Assembly: GCF_036320965.1 (NCBI RefSeq)
Contig: NC_092287.1
Location: 698,825 to 762,824, forward strand
DNA length: 64,000 nt
From: Panulirus ornatus
Lineage: Eukaryota; Arthropoda; Malacostraca; Decapoda; Palinuridae
Direction: 5' to 3'
Positions 50,474 through 60,773 of the stretch are shown piece by piece. Made by a program: the position numbers and the translations under genes. The stretch's first letter is position 1, and every line of letters begins with the position of its first letter. Below the pieces are notes generated by a model. It was not told the origin of the DNA and ran no database searches. It worked only from the letters and a program-made list of their open reading frames with translations.

Positions 50474-50634
50474 GAGATCGTAGTGAGAGACAAGCCCGTA
50501 CGTACACGTCCGACCATAACCCGGTGGTTATCCTGACTGACACCCTGACAGACGCCAGATATCTTAACGAGGATAACGTGATCGAGACGTTGGCTGGTGG
50601 TGTATGTCGCCTCACATCCGGGCACGTGGTTCAG
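50474..50634 (+). CDS. Candidate internal exon, unrecognised
   Basis: A 161-bp stretch is bounded by an acceptor-like TTGCCATCCAG (ending 50473) and a donor-like CAGGTAGGT (cut after 50634). In the single open phase it reads RQARTYTSDHNPVVILTDTL, then TDARYLNEDNVIETLAGGVC, then RLTSGHVVQ. The exon would start with the last two bases of a split codon and end on a codon boundary. There is no Met, so it can only be internal. Composition is balanced and non-repetitive. I recognise no family; the frame is short enough to occur by chance. Confidence 0.28.
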
Positions 50635-50712
50635 GTAGGTTACTTCAGGGGATGTTTGTCTCAAGAATGACTCGTAGCTTGAACCACGAACTGTTCTGAC
50701 GTCCGGCTACCG

Positions 50713-50717
<5 letters not shown>

Positions 50718-50779
<62 letters not shown>
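50718..50779. repeat. (GT)n microsatellite
   Basis: About 31 GT dinucleotides. Confidence 0.97.
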
Positions 50780-50780
<1 letters not shown>

Positions 50781-50999
50781 TGTGTACTTTCATGGAGTAA
50801 GGGAACATTATAGACACCTGAACCTGGCAAAGGTTCCAGTCCTCGTGAACTGTACCTTCTATACATAGTAAAGTAATGAATACGTACCTGATCGCATATC
50901 ATACATCGCATATCATCCATCCTGTATGATGTACGGGAAGCAGATCCTATCGTCCATAACCAAGCCCCACACACATACCATGGTTCACTTCACTGAGAG

Positions 51000-51140
51000 G
51001 ACGTCGTTACTATCCTCCGCATCGATCCTCTTCATTCTGTCCCTTGCACGTCTCTGGACCTCCTGAATCTTCATGCTCTCATGAAAGTCTTCTTCAACCC
51101 ATCCATCCATCTCTTCTTTCACCCCCGCACTCCTGCTCTC
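51000..51140 (-). mobile_element. Possible LINE reverse-transcriptase tail, decayed
   Basis: The minus strand reads VKEEMDGWVEEDFHESMKIQ, then EVQRRARDRMKRI. This resembles the end of the RT ORF of the LINE family at 1-899 (a W.DGV.. segment followed by RARDRVEW). It is short and diverged. Confidence 0.4.
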
Positions 51141-51717
51141 ACTGCTTCTGATATATAGATCTTCTTTGTTTGTTTCTCCTTCTTCCTCTCCTCTTCATTT
51201 GTGGGAATCATTTCAGCACACCTTGGGCCGACCTGTTAATCACACCACACGCACCACCAGAACTCTCTCTGACTGTTATTTCTCACAGGATCAACCCGTC
51301 TCACGCCACATATCGTCATCAATCCTTTCATGTTCAGCACATTCAAACTCCTGTATTCTTTTCCACTTATGGTCCAAGATCCTCACCTATATATAAAGGC
51401 AATATACAAGCATTCCGTCAGTTCTCAGACAACTCAGCTTAGGGCCCTACGAACGACGAACAGCCTGACTCTCGGTGACACCATCTCATTTCTTGAGAAA
51501 CTTGACTCCAGTTTCATCCACTCCCACATCTCTACTTACGCAAGTCTGTCAATTCTTCGGTTCTTTTCACTTTCCCGTTTGCCATGTCTTCCTCACTACT
51601 GTTACCATTTCGTCCCAGAAGCACCACACTCGCCTTCCTGTGGTTTTCTTCACTCATTTTTTCTGGGCATGTCTGTGTACTGACTACTTTTCCAAGCCTG
51701 CTCACTTTGTCCATTTC
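51141..51717. other. Pyrimidine-rich unique sequence
   Basis: Strong strand asymmetry (C and T on plus). A minus frame at 51732-51532 is Lys/Glu-rich and may extend the LINE relic, but I see no diagnostic motif. Confidence 0.35.
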
Positions 51718-51855
51718 TTTTACATGTACCATAAGTCATCTATCTTTTACATGTACCATAAGTCATCTATCTTTTACATGTACCATAAGTCATCTATCTT
51801 TTACATGTACCATAAGTCATCTATCTTTTACATGTACCATAAGTCATCTATCTTT
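51718..51855. repeat. 27-bp minisatellite, 5 copies
   Basis: TTTTACATGTACCATAAGTC plus ATCTATC recurs every 27 bp; the units look identical. Confidence 0.96.
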
Positions 51856-52144
51856 TCCTAAACTCACCACAAACCTCACCAACGAGGAATGACCCGACAA
51901 TCGACCTGCTGCCCATTTTAGCACGTTCACAACCAGTAACCTAACCTGTGCATTTATGTGTGCGATAATCTACTACTAAAGACATTGTCGGTAGGTTGTG
52001 TGTGGACCCATCGTCTTTACCCTGGCCTTGGCAAACGAGGGTCTGAGATGTAGTCTCCATTATTACAGACAGGAACACTCGACTGACTGGTTATGACACA
52101 TCGCGAGCTAGAGTGCCTCAAGCACCATCACAAACACACGTCGT
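51856..52144. other. Unique sequence, nothing recognised
   Basis: No gene or repeat recognised. Confidence 0.5.
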
Positions 52145-52300
52145 GCAGTAGTTAACGTTGAGATCTAGCAATCCATCGGGCCCGGGTTGGGATCCCGGGG
52201 CAAGGCGGTCGGATCACAGCCGACCCAGCTGATCATCCACCAAGTTAGGGTTAATCGATACATAGGTCCCGGACGCTAGTTGGGGCGCGTATGTGTGAGC
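52145..52300 (+). mobile_element. tRNA-derived SINE, diverged copy
   Basis: Head GTGCAGTAGTTAACGTTGAG is followed by a B-box-like CGGGTTGGGATCCC (52193-52206), then ACCCAGCTGATCATCCACC and GGTTAATCGATACATAGG. The body order matches the copies at 19286 and 53012. Confidence 0.55.
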
Positions 52301-52639
52301 AAACATGAGGTCAAGACGTGCTGTTATATGTACAAGGTTAAGAGACAAGTGTAAATTTCACCTCCTCTTACCACAATAATAGTAACAAACAGTATATTGT
52401 TAACCAGACCCACACAGTCTGATGCGTCTTCATAAACTCTCCATCACGTGGAGTTGTTGACCATGCGGTGTGTGCTGGGAACACCATGTTCACTGAGCCA
52501 GTAGTAGAGTGTGGGTGAGGAGTGCGTCAGGCAGTGGCCATATCTGCGCGTCACATCTGTTGACCTCATTGGATGTTGAGGCTTGACCTAGGTTACTGGG
52601 GGTAGGGTGCGAGGCCCCCACTGTTATCTGTGGAAATGC
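52301..52639. other. Unique sequence, nothing recognised
   Basis: No gene or repeat recognised. Confidence 0.5.
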
Positions 52640-52900
52640 TCTTAACTAATGATATAACTTAACACATAATTGCAATGATTATTCTCTCATTTCTCCGTCA
52701 TTAATTACGCTCATATACATCTAATTACGTACATAACTAGAGTGTTTTCTTAACTCATAATCACTGACACTTGCTTCCAATATCCATAATAAGGCCCAAG
52801 TAAGGTGTAAGTGGTATTGGCATTGTTATATAGCTTGAGCGCGAGGATAGTACACAAAGGAAATTAGCATCATTTATGCACTGGGACTTTATGCTTAATC
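52640..52900. promoter_or_regulatory. Candidate conserved non-coding element rich in homeodomain-type cores
   Basis: AT-rich but non-repetitive. It holds TCATTAATTACGC, CATCTAATTACG, ACATAATTGC, AACTAATGAT and TTAGCATCATTTATGCA in 260 bp. TAAT cores of this density are typical of homeodomain-bound regulatory DNA but also arise in AT-rich sequence. Confidence 0.25.
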
Positions 52901-53011
52901 TGTTCATATTGCAAGTATCGCCTGGATCGTTTTAAGTTAGCTACTTACCATGTATTCTGGGGTCAGCATATACACAATGATTTCCTGGGGAAAACTGTAG
53001 ATACTCATATG

Positions 53012-53195
53012 GACTGCCGTGGTGTAGCGTTTAACGTTCCTGACCATGACGCATTCACGGGCCGCCCAGGGTCGAGCGCAAATCCTGATTGTAGCAGTCG
53101 GTCCACAGTCAATCAAGCTGGTCATCCACCCCTGAAGGCTAGTCGATAGAATGAGTACCTGACTCAGCTAACATGAAAATTTAAAAAGTAGTGTT
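53012..53195 (+). mobile_element. tRNA-derived SINE, full-length diverged copy
   Basis: A-box-like GGTGTAGCGTTTAACG at 53020 and B-box-like CAGGGTCGAGCGC at 53067 are followed by CGGTCCACAGTCAATCAAG, CTGGTCATCCACCCCT, GAAGGCTAGTCGATAG and an A-rich end, AAAATTTAAAAAGTAG. All blocks align with the 19286 copy. Confidence 0.68.
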
Positions 53196-53224
53196 TTTGT
53201 TATTTTAGATTTAATTTGCGTTCC

Positions 53225-53308
53225 CTTAAGTTACCAGCACACCAGAGCTGTATCATCAGCAAACAACAATGACTTACATCCCAGCTCCTCTCATCCCGTA
53301 CAGACTGA

Positions 53309-53309
<1 letters not shown>
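53225..53309 (-). mobile_element. Short LINE reverse-transcriptase scrap carrying the FADD motif
   Basis: The minus strand reads SLLFADDTALV, the catalytic motif of the LINE family at 1-899, preceded by a segment like VRDERSWDVS in another frame. It is bordered by a TA tract at 53310, just as the 1-899 copy is bordered by one at 906. Confidence 0.65.

Positions 53310-53343
<34 letters not shown>
53310..53343. repeat. (AT)n microsatellite
   Basis: About 17 AT dinucleotides, next to the RT scrap. Confidence 0.96.
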
Positions 53344-53347
<4 letters not shown>

Positions 53348-53784
53348 TAATAAACAAAACGTTAGCTAGCTTCACTTCTGGCTCAGGTGTTGCGAATGAG
53401 TCAGGCTACACATTATCATGCTTCAACGAAAGCTAAAGTTTGTAATCTCGGGCCTCAGGGCCGGGCAGCTGAGCTTGTACAAATATCCTAATCTGCTGGA
53501 ATTTCGTCCATCAGGGTGAGAAAGTTAGATCTCTTAGATAAATCTGTGTAAGATGACCTCATTCCATCGACCTACGTACGTTGGGGAACGTATTATGTTT
53601 CAAAATGTGATAGTGTTTATAATGAATATTTCATCCATTCTGCTTAACAGTGCAAGAGAGGCTTAGGGACGGAAAACGCCCCACCACTCAAGAAACACAT
53701 TCTGTCTCAAGATCTTAACTTACACACACTCGCTATAACCCTAAACCTGACCCACTTACTCTCGTACATCTAAACCCTCACACA
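53344..53784. other. Unique sequence, nothing recognised
   Basis: No gene or repeat recognised. Confidence 0.5.
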
Positions 53785-53985
53785 CTTACCCACTGTAGGC
53801 TGTCGCTACGCACACATACCCACTGTAGGCTGTCACTACGCACACACACATACCCACTGTAGGCTGTCACTACGCACACACACATACCCACTGTAGGCTG
53901 TCACTACGCACACACACATACCCACTGTAGGCTGTCGCTACGCACACATACCCACTGTAGGCTGTCGCTACGCACACACACTTGT
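53785..53985. repeat. 30-34-bp minisatellite, 6 copies, with a CA microsatellite inside each unit
   Basis: TACCCACTGTAGGCTGTC recurs six times. Unit length changes by the number of CA dinucleotides between copies, and GCTGTCGC alternates with GCTGTCAC. Confidence 0.93.
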
Positions 53986-54549
53986 GTCAAGGTGTTGAGT
54001 GGGTAGCTTCGTGTCATCTTGATTTGTTAGAGTTGTTTAACCATGGTTGACACCACCACACAATGTATCAGATTTGTTGAGGTACGGGTATTGTAGGAAC
54101 TACACTTCATACAGTAGCTCAGACATACAGGGTAGAGGCTAACAGGTCCTTCCCTCATATAAAGTACAAAAATCAGGGGCTTAAAGGGAAGGTCTCCTGT
54201 CCAAACAGGCAGCAGTACTGAATAATTCAGATGTCCTGAGTGAGTGAATCCGCATATTTGCAAGTGTGTGACTGGTGAAAATATTGAAGAGCTCTGATGA
54301 TTTCCCCGGGGAACTTCATGCTATTTCCTGCTTGTAGGAAAAATTATTCTGAGCGGCTCTCATTATCATTCATACAAGGCAAAACACAACTCTGAACCTG
54401 GTGATTTTTTTTTACCAGAATTTAACGCAAGTTCGGTAATCATAATGAAAACTTAGCCAAGTACTTTCTTGTTTAGGGACGAGCTGTTCGTACTTCTGTA
54501 TCTTGTCCAGAAGTACTGAAATACATTGTGCAGTGTTGACCCCCTGAAC
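53986..54549. other. Unique sequence, nothing recognised
   Basis: No gene or repeat recognised. Confidence 0.5.
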
Positions 54550-54725
54550 ACAGCGGTACGACCTTGGAGCACGATACTTGAATGTCATGACCATGTACGT
54601 GACCTGACCCTTGAGGGGCACGGTAAAGACCAGTGGTCGTACTATCGTACCCTAGAATCGTACCGTCGTGCTAAAGGGTCGTACCTTTGTGCTCAAAGGT
54701 TATATCTTCGTGCTCATTTGGTTGT
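54550..54725 (+). repeat. Dispersed locus of the 21-bp family with an inverted unit on the left
   Basis: GGTACGACCTTGGAGCACGA (54555-54574) is the reverse complement of the 21-bp unit. A core follows with CATGACC, GTGACCTGACCC and GGTAAAGACC. Direct units then run from about 54634: GTCGTACTATCGTACC, AATCGTACCGTCGTGCTA, GGGTCGTACCTTTGTGCTC and a decayed fourth. The layout matches 56425-56592. Confidence 0.8.
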
Positions 54726-55563
54726 GCCTCTTACTCAATGGGTCATGTGAAGTTATCGTTACAGCTAAGAAATCGAATCTATGAAGGCACATTATTCTGT
54801 CACATTACAATCTTCCTGTAATGTATAGTTAACAAATACGGATCATGCATGACTGAATAGCTTTAAACGCAACGTTACACATGATATACAATGACCAAAA
54901 CGGGTACCAGTAGTTAGACAAGTTGCATGTGTTCGTCTTTATATATTCAAAAAAGAATTGTATATCTTTCTTCGGTGTGTTAATGTACAACAATTCTAAA
55001 ATATCAGTTCCATGTTTTTTATCTTTCAAAATTTTCCGCCTTACATTTTTCAACCAAGTTTATACAGTTTTTAACTTTTCACCTTTACGTTATAACCTCG
55101 ACCACGCTCACTCGGCCAATCTATTTTCCCTGATCCATAATCTCGCAATCTGTGAACCCTAACAGTCGTTGTTCATGTTCACATGTTCCAGTTCAGTGTT
55201 TCAAACCGGTTTTTCATACACGAGTGTCATTCGCATGCCATATACAACACCCCGAGGTTGTTAGCTTGGCAGTAATTAATTTAAGAACAATAAGGGAAAA
55301 ATGTACGACAGGAAACAGCGTAACACTGAACTTTGTGTTGGATATTACGATCCCATCTGTCCTGCGATAGAGGTTACCTATATGTCTTTTGTGAAGGAAT
55401 TATGAAGACAAGCTGTTGTGTCTGGCTGAAGCTGTGAGTCTGGCATAATACGAAGCTTCGATGACGCTTAGATCTGACCTTCTGACCATGAAGCTAAAGC
55501 TCAAGTCTTCATCCAGTGATACTGGACGATTCTTCTCTACTGTGTGTCCCAGACGGTGAGTAG
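54726..55563. other. AT-rich unique sequence, nothing recognised
   Basis: Overlapping 70-80-codon frames on both strands at 54829-55162 are AT-rich and unrecognised. Confidence 0.45.
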
Positions 55564-55603
55564 GAAGAGGAGGAGGAGGAGGAGGAGGAGGAGGAGAAGG
55601 AGG
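55564..55603. repeat. (GGA)n microsatellite
   Basis: About 12 GGA/AGG trinucleotides with one GAA. Confidence 0.95.
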
Positions 55604-56424
55604 TTTATTTTACCCAAATGAAGCAGAGAAGCAACAAGCTCAACTGCTTCGTGAAAACCCTCATCTTTTGAAGCGTTTATAGGATCTGTATCCTAAACAT
55701 GTTTACATGTAAACAGGGATATCTGAGGTTAAGAAGGATAGACTGATGAATTTCCAGAAATTCCCATCCCTAAATGGTCTAAGTAAGTCTTATCCCAGAG
55801 GAAAATAAGCTTTCTCTTGGTGATCTGTACTGCACACTGGAGTCTCCGCAGAAGCCTTCCCTCTACCCGCAGAGGATTACAGACCTTCTGGTGGCCTGTG
55901 ACTCTAGTCAATAATCATTTCTTTCTTCCCAACAAAAAAATGACAACGAACACAGCAAGCGTCGTGGGTATAGCCATACTAGATGGTGTATGCATGTGGC
56001 AGTAGAGGCACTCGGTCCTCGTCTCCCTCGAACCACTAGCCGCTGAGGGAATAAGCAGAAGACTGATGATGATCGGTGGTCTTCCACCTACTTTATCTGC
56101 AAGTCATCCTGCGGAGAGGACATGAAACGTCTCCCCTCCGACTTATTCCGCAAACACGGAATGGAGATGTGGTAGCAAGAGGGAACAGCTCTGAACATGT
56201 CTTAACCCTCTTGCAAATATATCTGGAACTGCGTCTCTTTCTCCTTCAGACTCGCATCCTCCCCAAAAGAAGTCTTGAAAAGTTTTACTTCTTTTAAAAA
56301 CTTAAAACCTCTCGGCAGATTAGTACTTTTTCGAGGCTAATGCCAAGTTAAATGACCGTTCCAGTAACCCAGGTCCATGGCGAGGGCTTCCTCAGTAACC
56401 CTGGTTCATGGTATTGAGTACCGA
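55604..56424. other. Unique sequence, nothing recognised
   Basis: No gene or repeat recognised. Confidence 0.5.
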
Positions 56425-56592
56425 GCTACAACCTTGAGCACGATGGTATGACCCTTGTCTATCATGGCCTAGCGTGTGACCCCACCCGTAAGAGTCAAGG
56501 TAAAGGTCAGACCATCATACCCAAGGGTCGTACCGTCGTGCTCGAGGGTCGTACCGTCTTGCTCAAGGGTCTTACCCTCTTGGTTATGGACT
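56425..56592 (+). repeat. Dispersed locus of the 21-bp family with an inverted unit on the left
   Basis: TTGAGCACGATGGTATGACC (about 56433-56452) is an inverted unit. The core has CATGGCC, GTGTGACCCCACCC and AAGGTAAAGGTCAGACC. Direct units follow from about 56513: AAGGGTCGTACCGTCGTGCT, GAGGGTCGTACCGTCTTGCT and AAGGGTCTTACCCTCTTGGT. Same order and spacing as 54550-54725. Confidence 0.82.
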
Positions 56593-56761
56593 GTTCCGTT
56601 GTGTTCTGGCGGTAAGAACATGCGTACATGTTATAGTGCGAGCGTAGACATTCACGTAACAGATGTAAATCTTTTGGTTCTTAAATGGACGAAAGGTTAC
56701 ATATATCTTACGACCAATCACAGCACCCGCAGTCCAAGGATTACCTGTATACTGAGTTCAG

Positions 56762-56782
56762 TCAGGTTAGGTTAGGTTAGGG
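56762..56782 (+). repeat. Short interstitial TTAGG telomeric repeat
   Basis: Three to four TTAGG units (AGGTTAGGTTAGGTTAGGG). Orientation is opposite to the block at 27394. Confidence 0.7.
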
Positions 56783-57164
56783 TGAACACCCCTAGTCTAG
56801 CCGAATCAAGCCTGGCCCAGAATAACGATGAAGGGTTCGAATCTTCAGGTAATCCCAGACCTGCTGGTGATGTTCCCGTTGGCTGTGATGCTTCGTTTGT
56901 TCCGGAACCCCCGCCAGGCCTTGGTTCGTGCCGAGCCGGCGTCATTCGAGACACGTAAGTTCGAAGCTTTGCCCCGAGTGAGACAAATCTTAGCAGCTTA
57001 ATGCAATGCAAATTGCAAAATTCCTGTGCATGATGATGAAGCAAGGGAATGATTTTATCACACGTTTCCGCTGAGAATTTCCATCATGAGGACCAGCAGG
57101 AGCAGCAACGTCTCCAGCACAAGGCTGACACGAGGGCGATTGTTTACCCTGGGATCCGGGAGCG
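56783..57164. other. Unique sequence with a lone B-box-like motif
   Basis: GAAGGGTTCGAATCTTCAGG at 56831 resembles a polymerase III B box, possibly from a decayed SINE, but no A box or body is recognisable. Confidence 0.35.
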
Positions 57165-57430
57165 TGGTGCCCACTGATAGTATCACCAGGGGAAAAAGGG
57201 GTTGCCCACTGATGGTATGTATCACCAGGGAGGAAAGGGGGTTGCCCACTGATAGCATCACCAGGGGAAAAAGGGGTTGTCCACTAATGGTTTCACCAGG
57301 GAGGAAAGGGGGTTGCCCATTGATAGTATCACCAGGGGGAAAAGGGGTTGCCCACTGATGATATCACCAGGGAGGAAAGGGGTTGCCCACTGATGATATC
57401 ACCAGGGAGGAAAGGGGTTGCTTACTGCTG
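57165..57430. repeat. Irregular 34-42-bp minisatellite, about 7 copies
   Basis: ATCACCAGGGxGGAAAGGGG and TTGCCCACTGAT recur with variable spacing. The G/A run length and the bases between differ from unit to unit. Decayed units continue to about 57520. Confidence 0.88.
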
Positions 57431-57924
57431 GTGGTGTTGATAACAACACCAGGGTTAAAAGTGTTCCCAGTGTTGATAATGGTGTTCTCCTCACCAGGGG
57501 TAGAGGGTGTTGCCCACTGTTGATGGCGATGGTGGAATCACAATGACAAGGTCGGGTGGGGTGCCCACATGGTCCTGGTGTGACGTCACGCTTGATTATA
57601 AAACAGGGAATATATTGTTACATTTTGGTGGACAGGTTATTGATCGACGACCAGGTTTTCTCTGTCTATTACTACAACATTCGTTAGTTTTGCTATATGT
57701 TTATACATACATTATAACGGTTTCGTGTATTTATACAATACTCGATTCTGTTGTCTCACGATGGTCGGATATATGTTGATTTAATCCTGTATAGTCTAAG
57801 TAAACAAAGTTTCCAAGCATTTGTCTTGGTACTGATGTCAGTCAGTCTGTCACTGAACGAGAAGTAGAATATCAGATGTAGTTATGTAGCAACATTAAGT
57901 TCTTCTTACATTTAACTGCAGGAA
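57431..57924. other. Unique sequence, nothing recognised
   Basis: No gene recognised. Confidence 0.5.
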
Positions 57925-58115
57925 CATAAACCACTTGAGCAGGACAGTACGACACTTGGGCAGGACGCTGCGACACTTGAGCAGGACAGTACGACACTGG
58001 AGCAGGACGGTGCGACACTTGAGCAGGACGGTACGACACTTGGGCAGGACGCTACGACACTTGTGTAAGACGGTACGAGTTTAAGGCACAATAGTCTGGC
58101 TTTTGACCTAACCAG
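57925..58115 (-). repeat. Dispersed locus of the 21-bp family on the minus strand, about 7 units plus core
   Basis: Plus-strand units of the form CTTGAGCAGGACGGTACGACA recur with 21-bp spacing, which on the minus strand is the family form TGTCGTACCGTCCTGCTCAA. To the right (58075-58115) lies CTTTTGACCTAACCAGACC, the reverse complement of the GGTCA-rich core, so the whole locus is inverted relative to those at 11165, 36600, 54550 and 56425. Confidence 0.82.
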
Positions 58116-59028
58116 ACCTGATGTGATGGAAAGCAGTTGATTGGTGTCTTCTGGATCAATTATTGTACATCAAGATCTGTGATCCAAGTAGAACTATAAC
58201 AGTGGGTTGTTTATAAGTGGTTCACCGACACTGTTAGGTAGATATGATATAGACATGTTAGTCTATTCTGTCCTGTGATATGTAAATAGTGTTTGCTTTT
58301 AGATAGTTACAAGGATACCTTGACGAACGTTTAAACCTTTTAAGTTAATCTTACCCAACCTGACGACCAGATGGTTGTGGTTCGCCCCTCTCTGTGTGTG
58401 ATATTCCTGTCAGTATGTGTCATCCCCAGACGATCTCAGAATCAGGTGGAAGTGTGTCCTCATCTCTTCTTTCGCTTCAGTTAATTCCGCAATTTCTGCT
58501 GCTTCAAAAGCCTCGATCTTGTTCACTACATTAACTTTCTCTTCAGACCTTTGCTTGAACCATTCCAGTTATCTTGTCGCTGATGAAGGTAAATTCTTCA
58601 CCACCCATACATCCCCCAGCCATTCTCGTTGGGTTTCTCCATTTCTGATTTTTTTTATGATCTCGTTTTAATAACCCAAGACTGTTGAATCTTACTTGTT
58701 ATGTTTGTATTAAGCTTCGTCCATCCGTTGTCTTCCGTTCATATACAGCAACGAAGTATTTCATCAACTTTCCTTCTCTGCTGGTCATCAAATGTCTCAG
58801 TTCCTCACACAGTTGACGTGGTCACTGTCTCGTTCAATCACCAAATCTATTTTCCTTGTGTTCTTCCTCGGCCAGTTCTCCCACACACACTCCTGCCCTC
58901 CCCAGGGACGCTTCCCTCCCTCCATGATGACCTCTTTCGCTTCTCTCTTTATAAACTTTCTCCCGAAAATTGGGAACGAGTCTTGCTTTCCTCTTAACAA
59001 TTTTATCTTTTCTCTTTTCTCCATTTTT
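58116..59028. other. Unique then pyrimidine-rich sequence, no gene recognised
   Basis: Minus frames at 58430-59024 are Lys/Glu/Arg-rich, for example EEKVNVVNKIEAFEAAEIAE and GGKRPWGGQECVWENW. They could be decayed retroelement coding sequence, but no diagnostic motif is present. Confidence 0.3.
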
Positions 59029-59700
59029 CTTATTAATCAAGTGTGACGTAGGTAACCTGTTGTGGTTGATCACCGCATTATTAATCAAGTGTGACGTAGG
59101 TAAGGTGTTGTGGTTGATCACCGCATTATTAATCATGTGTGACGTAGGTAAGGTGTTGTGGTTGATCACCGCATTATTAATCATGTGTGACGTAGGTAAG
59201 GTGTTGTGGTTGATCACCGCATTATTAATCATGTGTGACTTGGGTAAGGTGTTGTGGTTGATCACCGCATTAGTAATCATGTGTGACTTGGGTAAGGTGT
59301 TGTGGTTGATCACCGCATTATTAATCATGTGTGACTTGGGTAAGGTGTTGTGGTTGATCACCGCATTATTAATCATGTGTGACTTAGGTAAGGTGTTGTG
59401 GTTGATCACCGCATTATTAATCATGTGTGACGTAGGTAAGGTGTTGTGGTTGATCACCGCATTATTAATCATGTGTGACGTAAGTAAGGTGTTGTGGTTG
59501 ATCACCGCATTATTAATCATGTGTGACTTAGGTAAGGTGTTGTGGTTGATCACCGCATTATTAATCATGTGTGACGTAGGTAAGGTGTTGTGGTTGATCA
59601 CCGCATTATTAATCATGTGTGACGTAGGTAAGGTGTTGTGGTTGATCACCGCATTATTAATCATGTGTGACGTAGGTAAGGTGTTGTGGTTGATCACCGC
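59029..59700. repeat. 48-bp minisatellite, exactly 14 units
   Basis: ATTATTAATCATGTGTGACG recurs every 48 bp with no length change. Variants are position-specific: GACGTAGG, GACTTGGG (three adjacent units), GACTTAGG, GACGTAAG, and AATCAAG in the first two units. Long open frames on both strands (16-residue repeats such as LLIMCDVGKVLWLITA and NAVINHNTLPTSHMIN) follow from a unit divisible by three. Confidence 0.97.
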
Positions 59701-60099
59701 ATTAGTCATTATCGTTCATGATTCAGAATGATTGTTGTACTATTTTCTTTCCAGTTATCCTGACCGCGAAGTGTAATAGTAGTTTCCCTATAGCTTATTC
59801 GATGTTCCTTCCCAAACTCTCATTTATTTTCCAATTTCAGCCTTGGCTTCACCCCTAAATCCCAGGAAAGAGCAAATCCCTCTGGCAAAGTTCAGTGTTT
59901 GGCCAACACTTGACCTCTGGCGGAGGCAATTATCCAGCTGTGACTCGTCCAACAACCATTACGTCACGACCATCCAGAAATTTATTGCCTCCGTCAGAGT
60001 CGTCGTCGACGAGTCGAGATATAACGTTATAAATCTCTCGATGGCAGTGACGACGTTCCTGGAAAGCTCTGAGATCTGCTGGAAACCTCCCCCTGCAGG

Positions 60100-60100
<1 letters not shown>
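59701..60100. other. Unique sequence, weak exon-like signal
   Basis: A good acceptor, ATTTATTTTCCAATTTCAG (ending about 59840), is followed by an open plus frame through 60100, but it runs into the GA tract and is unrecognised. Confidence 0.3.

Positions 60101-60177
<77 letters not shown>
60101..60177. repeat. (GA)n microsatellite
   Basis: About 38 GA dinucleotides. Confidence 0.97.
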
Positions 60178-60312
60178 CAGAACTCTCCATGTAAATAGCG
60201 TTTACCCAGGAGTGACACCATTCCCATCTCTGAGGGTTTGGCTGGGCGGGATGTGTGAGGTCGACTGCGGTGCTGATATTCCAGTGTGGCGGAGGGGAAG
60301 ACGCTGTTCCAG

Positions 60313-60773
60313 TCAGAGAAAAAGAATTTCATGGTTGATATCACCTTTCCAGGACACAGATTCGAACCGAGCTATTGTGTAGTCACTGGTAATGTCGTTT
60401 AGGTGTTTACTCTGGAGACCCTCCCTAACATCGTTGCCAACACGTAGCCCTCCTAGACAAACCCCTTCAGACCTTATACTACCCACAGAACCATCTGACA
60501 GGCTGTTACCACTCACAGCTGGCCATTGTCCATCCCTACAAACATAGACACATCACAGACCCCTCACAAGACCCTCCCTGCCATACGCCATCACTAGTCC
60601 AACACAGACAAAATTTCATTATCTCTTTCCTGCGAGATCTCCGAGACCATCCGGAGACGTGGCTGACTCTCTGAGTCCCGTGGGATTTTCATAAAGGAAT
60701 TCTTCAGTAAGAACAACAACCTGTGAGGATCAAGCCTCCCAAACATCTGACTGACTACCATCATCCTTCCCTC
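60313..60773 (-). pseudogene. Candidate coding relic in two frames, family unknown
   Basis: The minus strand has an acceptor-like GTAATTTCCTGCAAG at about 60774. It is followed by MVVSQMFGRLDPHRLLFLLK and RMVSEISQERDNEILSVLD to a stop at 60594. In another frame, CVYVCRDGQWPAVSGNSLSD and SDYTIARFESVSWKGDINHE run to a stop at 60313, with a TGA at about 60556. Both halves look protein-like. A frameshifted old coding segment (gene or transposon) is possible; chance is not excluded. Confidence 0.22.

Noticed and set aside
55564..55603. Poly-Glu-type coding repeat
   Set aside because: A simple GGA microsatellite without a flanking open frame of interest.
58834..59731. 291- and 253-codon frames on opposite strands
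   Set aside because: Both come from the 48-bp minisatellite, whose length is divisible by three. Open frames on both strands indicate absence of stops by repetition, not coding.
60355..60385. Possible tRNA or SINE B box on the minus strand (GGTTCGAATC)
   Set aside because: No matching A box, no cloverleaf, and no SINE body next to it. A similar lone motif at 56831 was treated the same way.
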